A program made the translations under genes and the position numbers. A stretch of DNA of 64,000 bases from the NCBI GenBank assembly GCA_033032175.1, contig CM065326.1, forward strand, positions 10,868,001 to 10,932,000, in the 5' to 3' direction. The notes below the pieces were generated by a model. It saw only the letters and a list, made by a program, of their open reading frames with translations, ran no database searches and was not told where the DNA came from. Shown here in pieces: positions 61,701 to 64,000 of the stretch (positions are counted from its first letter, which is position 1; each line of letters begins with the position of its first letter). Source of the stretch: Saturnia japonica (Eukaryota; Arthropoda; Insecta; Lepidoptera; Saturniidae).

Positions 61701-62681
61701 AATTTCTTGACTCTTGAAATAATGATAAAGATAAAAATGTGAAAATGGGGCATGAAGAGACCAAACAGGTCCTATTGAAATGATGAGAAAGTCCAGGTGA
61801 GACGGCTTAGAGAGAGCAATGACGTCACAGATAAACATTCCGAGCTTAATGGTCCGCAAATAACGTAAGACACCACAAATTTATGTGAAAATAAATGCAA
61901 ATAATGTAAATAGTGTAACATAATGGATGCAATAACGTATCGGCTCGTTGACAGGCCGACGAGATAGATACACAAATTGCTGAGCGAGTGGCAGCCGAGG
62001 CCTTGAAACGTAGAAAAAGATTTTAGAACATTTCTTTAATTTAAGTTTAACGTTCTCTGGTGCTTGCCATATTAAACACCATGGGCGAAGAGTAATTAAG
62101 CAGCCGAATGCTGTCAAGTTCCCAATGCTATCTATATATCACCCTCAGTTAATCAGAGCAATGGTGGTTAATCAAGGCAACATGTGCGGACACATAGGCG
62201 GAACATGGGAAAAGGTTAAAGCATTTTTTTACATCAACACAGTGTTGCTGCCAGTCAAACGCTGAAGTTCCATAAGGACAGTGCTGACTATTATAAAAAG
62301 TTCTACACAACCTGAAACGTGTATCTCATTAATGTAACGTATACGAACAAAGGCAGATTGCCCACGAGATTATGGGAACAGGTGAAAGGATTTTTTCTAC
62401 ATCAAATCACTGTTGCTGGCAGTTAAAATAAAGTTCCATATGAACAGTGATCACAAAAAAGTCTTTACCACCCGAAACGTGTTTATCATATGTCAAAGGA
62501 AACCTTTCCTTCACTTTTCTTTGAGGATAGTATTTCAAATGCGCTCACCTCTTACATTATACACGTATAGTTCCGCGAATCTATTAAAATCGACAGTCGG
62601 CGATTTCTGTTGACCGGATCCGAAGAGGAAGTTGGTTAAGTACTGCGCCAGCCTCGGGTCTATTTGAGGACCCCAGAATTT
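46686..62681 (-). CDS. MEAK7: MEAK7-like TLDc-domain protein (spliced, 5' end missing)
   Basis: The exons in gene order are 62681-62549, 60497-60406, 57325-57125, 54389-54253, 51558-51412, 50803-50577, 49243-49058 and 46796-46686. They encode about 411 residues. The N-terminal part has an EF-hand-like helical region (KFWGPQIDPRLAQYL... then TVDERMMVTYNSLG). The TLDc domain follows (LFSSHIHGESFSTMAG, YIFGGYASEAWSFG, NGLMGGQFNFGGIWV, SLEVWGVGD). The C-tail has VLDTNPEAKAILELAGRTRHSEGIREP. This order and tail are specific to MEAK7/TLDC1/EAK-7. In mammals that protein is lysosomal, is linked to mTOR-S6K2 signalling and binds the V-ATPase; in the worm, EAK-7 acts on DAF-16/FOXO. Probably 40-60 N-terminal residues lie beyond the recognised exons. 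The junction 57125/54389 is out of phase as modelled. Confidence 0.88.
49058..49243 (-). CDS. MEAK7: MEAK7 exon (C-terminal half of the TLDc domain)
   Basis: The acceptor ATTTTAG precedes 49243. Sixty-two codons encode LMGGQFNFGGIWVNADPFGE through SLEVWGVGDKPVVLKDS and end in phase 0 at a GTTAGT donor. The VWxVGD ending is the usual last strand of MEAK7-type TLDc domains. Confidence 0.95.
49501..50010. mobile_element. MITE with TTAG target duplication
   Basis: TTAG flanks both ends (49497-49500 and 50011-50014). The left end GGGCCGTTCAAGTATTACGT and the reversed right end GGGGGCGTTCAAGTATTACG match closely. Internally, a motif (CCCTTTTCRTTTRT, then GGGGAATCCCTCGA) is repeated directly near 49660 and 49738. 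It resembles the element at 41228. It lies in a MEAK7 intron. Confidence 0.82.
50335..50570 (+). mobile_element. SINE-like repeat abutting a MEAK7 splice donor
   Basis: The copy ends with GTATGCTTGTTTGCTGCATT and an A-rich tail that stops at 50570. The next six bases (ACTCAC, 50571-50576) are the GTGAGT donor of the MEAK7 TLDc exon read on the minus strand. The element is antisense to the gene. Confidence 0.7.
50577..50803 (-). CDS. MEAK7: MEAK7 exon (TLDc core)
   Basis: The acceptor ACATTTCAG precedes 50803. The frame reads RIIDQGPSILIIEDSSGYIF, then GGYASEAWSFGPNFAGTEE and FLFTVAPKMRVYPATTYNNH, and ends LPNGL at a GTGAGT donor. This is the TLDc core. A SINE A-rich tail begins only six bases beyond the donor. 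Confidence 0.95.
51045..51145 (-). mobile_element. tRNA-derived SINE head, reversed
   Basis: The reverse complement has GCCCAGTGGTAGCGTGTAAG (A box), a GATTGTCGTAAGTACGAATC B-box region and the body word TTTCGGTGAAGG. It lies in a MEAK7 intron. Confidence 0.65.
51170..51345 (+). mobile_element. LINE 3' fragment beside a MEAK7 exon
   Basis: The sequence around 51195-51330 (TATTATGGTGAGTATTCTGC, GCAGAGCTGTTTAGTCTAAT, ACAGTTTTACGG) matches the upstream part of the LINE fragment at 20820. It stops about 65 bases short of the TLDc exon at 51412-51558 and is antisense to it. Confidence 0.6.
51412..51558 (-). CDS. MEAK7: MEAK7 exon (start of the TLDc domain)
   Basis: The acceptor GATTCCAG precedes 51558. 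The exon reads LEPMPDYPAFIDMSHIVWL and LFSSHIHGESFSTMAG, the first conserved TLDc strand and helix. The chosen donor GTCTGT at 51411 gives normal TLDc spacing to GRIIDQGPSILIIED in the next exon. A second GCAG|GTC donor 42 bases further on (exon end 51370) is also in frame. Confidence 0.9.
51590..52085 (+). repeat. Abundant repeat starting AGCTGTGCCCGCGGCTTCG
   Basis: The copy runs from AGCTGTGCCCGCGGCTTCG to TTTTATTATTTGTATGTATA. The same ends and body (GGTGTTCCTTAGAA, CCAACCGTTTCGGAGATTAC, GACATTACAAACAGAC) recur at 58904-59288, 32232-32405, 28045-28425 (reversed), 52540-53010 (reversed) and 55050-55265 (reversed). It is a common non-coding lepidopteran-style repeat. Confidence 0.75.
52190..52415 (+). 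repeat. Interspersed repeat (CCAGGGAGTTTT family)
   Basis: It carries TGTTAAAACTATCTAGCAAC, TGCACAATAACC and GATCTCGCCAAAAACTCCC. It is the most diverged of the three copies and lies in a MEAK7 intron. Confidence 0.65.
52540..53010 (-). repeat. Reversed copy of the AGCTGTGCCCGCGG-type repeat, split by an insertion
   Basis: Sequence matching the copy at 28045 (AAACGGTTGGACC, then TAAGGAGTAACTTAG) is interrupted at 52762 and resumes at 52955 with AGTTACCTTTATTTTG. The inserted block is described separately. Confidence 0.7.
52762..52954. mobile_element. Solo-LTR-like insertion
   Basis: The 193-base block is bounded by AGTTAC on both sides (52756-52761 and 52955-52960). It begins TGTAGGGGCACACATTAG and contains TATAAAG near 52783 and an AATAAA near 52880. 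A promoter, a poly(A) signal and a short duplication suggest an LTR. It does not end in CA, so the exact end or class is unsure. Confidence 0.5.
54253..54389 (-). CDS. MEAK7: MEAK7 exon (linker before the TLDc domain)
   Basis: The acceptor AATCCAG precedes 54389. The open frame begins one base in and reads LQTNTLLKQLAELVFINLYG, then a Pro/Ala-rich loop (PTPMPAAAPSLLPLPEG), ending at a GTACGT donor in phase 1. A phase-0 start would meet a stop codon after eleven codons, so two preceding bases must come from another exon. Confidence 0.85.
54640..54840 (+). repeat. Single copy of the 1378-type repeat arm
   Basis: It shares the AAAATCAATTTCATTGATTT, GCCAATGAAATTAAAACGGG and AACAAAGAAGTTACGGCTGA segments with the arm at 1378-1573. 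It lies in a MEAK7 intron. Confidence 0.7.
55050..55265 (-). repeat. Reversed partial copy of the AGCTGTGCCCGCGG-type repeat
   Basis: It carries ATACAATTAATAAAATTGAA, TCAGGTAATCTCCGACATG and TAAAGAGTAACTTAAGCTAC, matching 28045-28260. Confidence 0.6.
56230..56890 (-). mobile_element. LINE ORF2 end and 3' UTR, minus strand
   Basis: The minus strand contains FFTPEQRIWFTRHKFGLVWN, the thumb region of a Jockey-type reverse transcriptase (about 56760-56700), then decayed C-terminal sequence and the 3' UTR near 56260-56330. It lies in a MEAK7 intron, in the same orientation as that gene. Confidence 0.7.
57125..57325 (-). CDS. MEAK7: MEAK7 exon (helical middle region)
   Basis: The acceptor TTGTTACAG precedes 57325. 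Sixty-seven codons run from YCESIASTYIKIL to TAQQLSRWQ and end in phase 0 at GTGAAT. The segment is GC-richer than the flanking intron, as expected for coding DNA. The next recognised exon (54389) starts by completing a codon, so the direct join is out of frame. Confidence 0.85.
57820..58090. repeat. Minisatellite of about 105-120 bp units in a MEAK7 intron
   Basis: Units starting GGAACTCCGTGATGGTAAAT (57838), GGAACTCCTTGATGGAAAAT (57958) and GGACTTCTTGATGGCAAAT (about 58063) follow one another. They share GGGCTAGTTTGTTTTGTTCT and TCATTACACA-type segments. Confidence 0.75.
58904..59288 (+). repeat. Copy of the AGCTGTGCCCGCGG-type repeat
   Basis: It has the same start (TATGCCCGTCCTCGTGAGCG) and the same end (CAATTTTATTAATTGTATAG) as the copy at 51590. 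About 140 bases of the middle are deleted. It lies in a MEAK7 intron. Confidence 0.7.
60220..60345 (+). repeat. LINE 3' UTR fragment in a MEAK7 intron
   Basis: It shares TTCAGCCGGTG, GACAGCGGCTACTGTCGATAG and the GGTGGTCG box with 23740-23890 and 21070-21140. It ends about 60 bases before the MEAK7 exon at 60406-60497. Confidence 0.55.
60406..60497 (-). CDS. MEAK7: MEAK7 exon (N-terminal region)
   Basis: After GTTGTCAG the frame reads TVDERMMVTYNSLGKDYNEE and ends LLRE at a GTTAGT donor (phase 0). TVDERMM corresponds to the conserved segment after the EF-hand-like region in MEAK7 proteins. Phases match on both sides. Confidence 0.88.
61146..61340 (+). mobile_element. tRNA-derived SINE
   Basis: It starts with a tRNA-like head: GATGGCTCAGTTAGTAGC (A box) and GAGTTCGAATCCC (B box). 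The body follows: GTGAAGGAACACATCATG, then TAGCTACCACCCTCAAGTTG. It does not fold into a full tRNA. Other pieces are at 2585-2650, 12455-12580, 16345-16420 (reversed), 16735-16810 (reversed), 36845-36965 and 51045-51145 (reversed). Confidence 0.75.
61476..61650 (-). repeat. Single copy of the 1378-type repeat arm, inverted
   Basis: The reverse complement carries the same order: AACTTCATCGATTTTCATCG, GCCATTGAAATTAAAATGGT and AACAAAGAAGATATGGCTGA. It lies in a MEAK7 intron. Confidence 0.65.
62170..62515. repeat. Diverged direct duplication, 167 bp period
   Basis: ATGGGA...AGGT, TTTTACATCAA, CAGTGTTGCTGCCAGT, GAAGTTCCATAAGGACAGTG and GAAACGTGTATCTCAT in the first unit are echoed 167 bases later in the second. 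The second unit ends about 40 bases before the MEAK7 exon at 62549. Confidence 0.7.
62549..62681 (-). CDS. MEAK7: MEAK7 exon (first recognised, N-terminal region)
   Basis: The acceptor TATTTTCAG precedes 62681 on the minus strand. The frame reads KFWGPQIDPRLAQYLTNF and ends YVYNVRG, with a GTGAGC donor. It ends in phase 1, matching the two leading bases of the next exon at 60497. The upstream exon holding the start codon was not found in the last 1.3 kb. Confidence 0.9.
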
Positions 62682-62689
62682 CTGAAAAT

Positions 62690-64000
62690 AGACAATTCTT
62701 ATAAATTAGCAGCCGCCCGCGTATTTTTTGGCGTTGATCACTCAGGGATAATGTACCTTCATATTAATATATTAGTACAAGAATCCGATCAGTGATTTCG
62801 GAGATTACCTTCTACAATTACCTAGAACATACAAGTACAACAAATAACTTTTCTCAAACATGCATGGAAATATTGTCATTATTTTCGAAAAAGAACACTC
62901 GGTATTGAATTTACGGACATGCCAAGAATGATAAAAGAGATCAAATCAAAGAGTATTTAATAACTCCAGAACGCCGTTTCATACACGTCATACGTTGTTG
63001 GAGCGTTGTAATGTTTCAAATTCAAAAAACGCTCCTGCAATGGATTTGATTTAATTTGTCTATAATTTGTTTGCATGTTTGAGAAAAGCACTATATATGC
63101 CTCGGCGGAAATGGCAATTGCATGTTTGGTATTAGCGAAGTCCTCGCCTACGGCTCGGCATTCAAACTCATACTGGCGTTTCACAGCGTTTGCAATAATG
63201 TACTATATATTTCGAAAAATAAACGCGAAATGCGACAATAGACGCGATAAAAATTGAAGTTATATATAATATATTTTTAAATAATTCTGCTTTCACAAGT
63301 CACAGATATCATGTTAATCAAAATGTGATTTGAAACTCGATGAAACTAAAAATACACAAACATATAGATACATCTATAGGATTTAGCTTGCGAGAGAATG
63401 AGATAGATATATACACGGTTAATGCAAGTCCTGATTTTTACGACTATGATCGTCATCGAATTAGCGTAGCGGTGTGATGAGCAGACTTGCATGTACTGTT
63501 GTATGTATATCACGAGTGGTCGATAGTTCGAGTCCCGCTGATTTAGGATTTTTAAAAAGAGGTTTTTTTTGTTTTCTGATGGTGTTTAACTTCTTCAGTT
63601 CTACCACCTGTGAACTGAACTGCACATATGTTTTCTTGCCATTTTCAGCAGACTATAAACAGGTAAATGAACCTTATACGGTATCGTAAGAAAGTTTGTT
63701 GTAATGTGGTTTTCATTCGAAAGCTCACCTAGTCCAATAGTCGACAATGGTTCTCCGACAAAGGTTATGTAGAAACTAAAATATATTCGTTTCAAAACTG
63801 GAATAAACGCAAACAAAATCATTTGTTACACAAATTGTAATAACGTTCGAAACGTTTCACGGCCGTGCTCTATATATTAATAAACCAAAACGTGACCAAT
63901 AATGCATACTAATTGTTTAAAATTGTTTTGACGGTTTTGTGGACCCTTCGATTAATCTTTTGACTAGGTATTTTACTTGAGTTGGAAGGTTCGATTCGAC
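62690..64000. other. Probable MEAK7 first intron or upstream region
   Basis: No upstream MEAK7 exon could be identified. A B-box-like word (GGTCGATAGTTCGAGTCCCG) lies at 63518-63537 and is probably SINE debris. Confidence 0.4.

Noticed and set aside
63729..63775. Possible upstream MEAK7 exon (minus strand, FYITFVGEPLSTIGLG, GTGAGC donor)
   Set aside because: It ends in phase 1, while the next exon at 62681 must start in phase 0, and the peptide does not resemble the MEAK7 N-terminus.
1..64000. CRISPR arrays, operons or a bacterial defence system
   Set aside because: No regularly spaced repeats or clustered long frames were seen; spliced exons and insect transposons show a eukaryotic genome.

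Overview
The window is AT-rich nuclear DNA from an animal, most likely a lepidopteran insect. The evidence is short exons in long introns with GT/AG boundaries, and a dense load of insect-type transposons: non-LTR retrotransposon fragments, tRNA-derived SINEs, mariner elements and many small inverted-repeat elements. The lepidopteran assignment rests on the style of these repeats and was not tested by a search. No bacterial operon, CRISPR array, rRNA or intact tRNA gene was seen. Most open frames here are chance frames or transposon debris; two genuine host genes stand out.

Gene 1 (plus strand, about 26.7-39.3 kb) can be rebuilt from six exons at 27018-27096, 30900-31255, 33177-33420, 34709-34907, 35982-36113 and 38890-39058. 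All splice phases agree and the product is 392 residues. It starts with a SNAG-like repressor peptide (MPKCFL). It carries three C2H2-type fingers equivalent to the last three of the Snail/Scratch family, the final one CCHC, and it ends with a PxDLS-like (AIDLS) CtBP-type motif. It is probably a nuclear transcriptional repressor with a shortened finger array.

Gene 2 (minus strand, 62681 down to 46686, 5' end missing) encodes a TLDc-domain protein that matches MEAK7 (TLDC1/EAK-7), an mTOR- and V-ATPase-associated lysosomal factor. Eight exons are recognised. One junction (57125 to 54389) does not keep phase, so a very short exon is probably missing from the model. The two genes converge, and the 7.6 kb between them contains small DNA transposons.

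The left 26 kb is repeat-rich intergenic DNA. It includes a long inverted repeat (1378-2410), a decayed mariner (10.6-11.7 kb), LINE 3' ends, a pogo-like MITE (18878-19052) and a nested stack at 21.4-23.6 kb. In that stack an old LINE on the minus strand is broken by a short A-rich-tailed insertion and by a 5'-truncated R1-like LINE with a perfect target-site duplication. Intron 5 of gene 1 carries an intact DD41D mariner (37211-38513) with perfect 32 bp terminal repeats, inserted into a repeat whose unoccupied copy lies near 8025 in the same window. The introns of gene 2 hold MITEs, SINEs, a solo-LTR-like insertion, a minisatellite and a 167 bp direct duplication.
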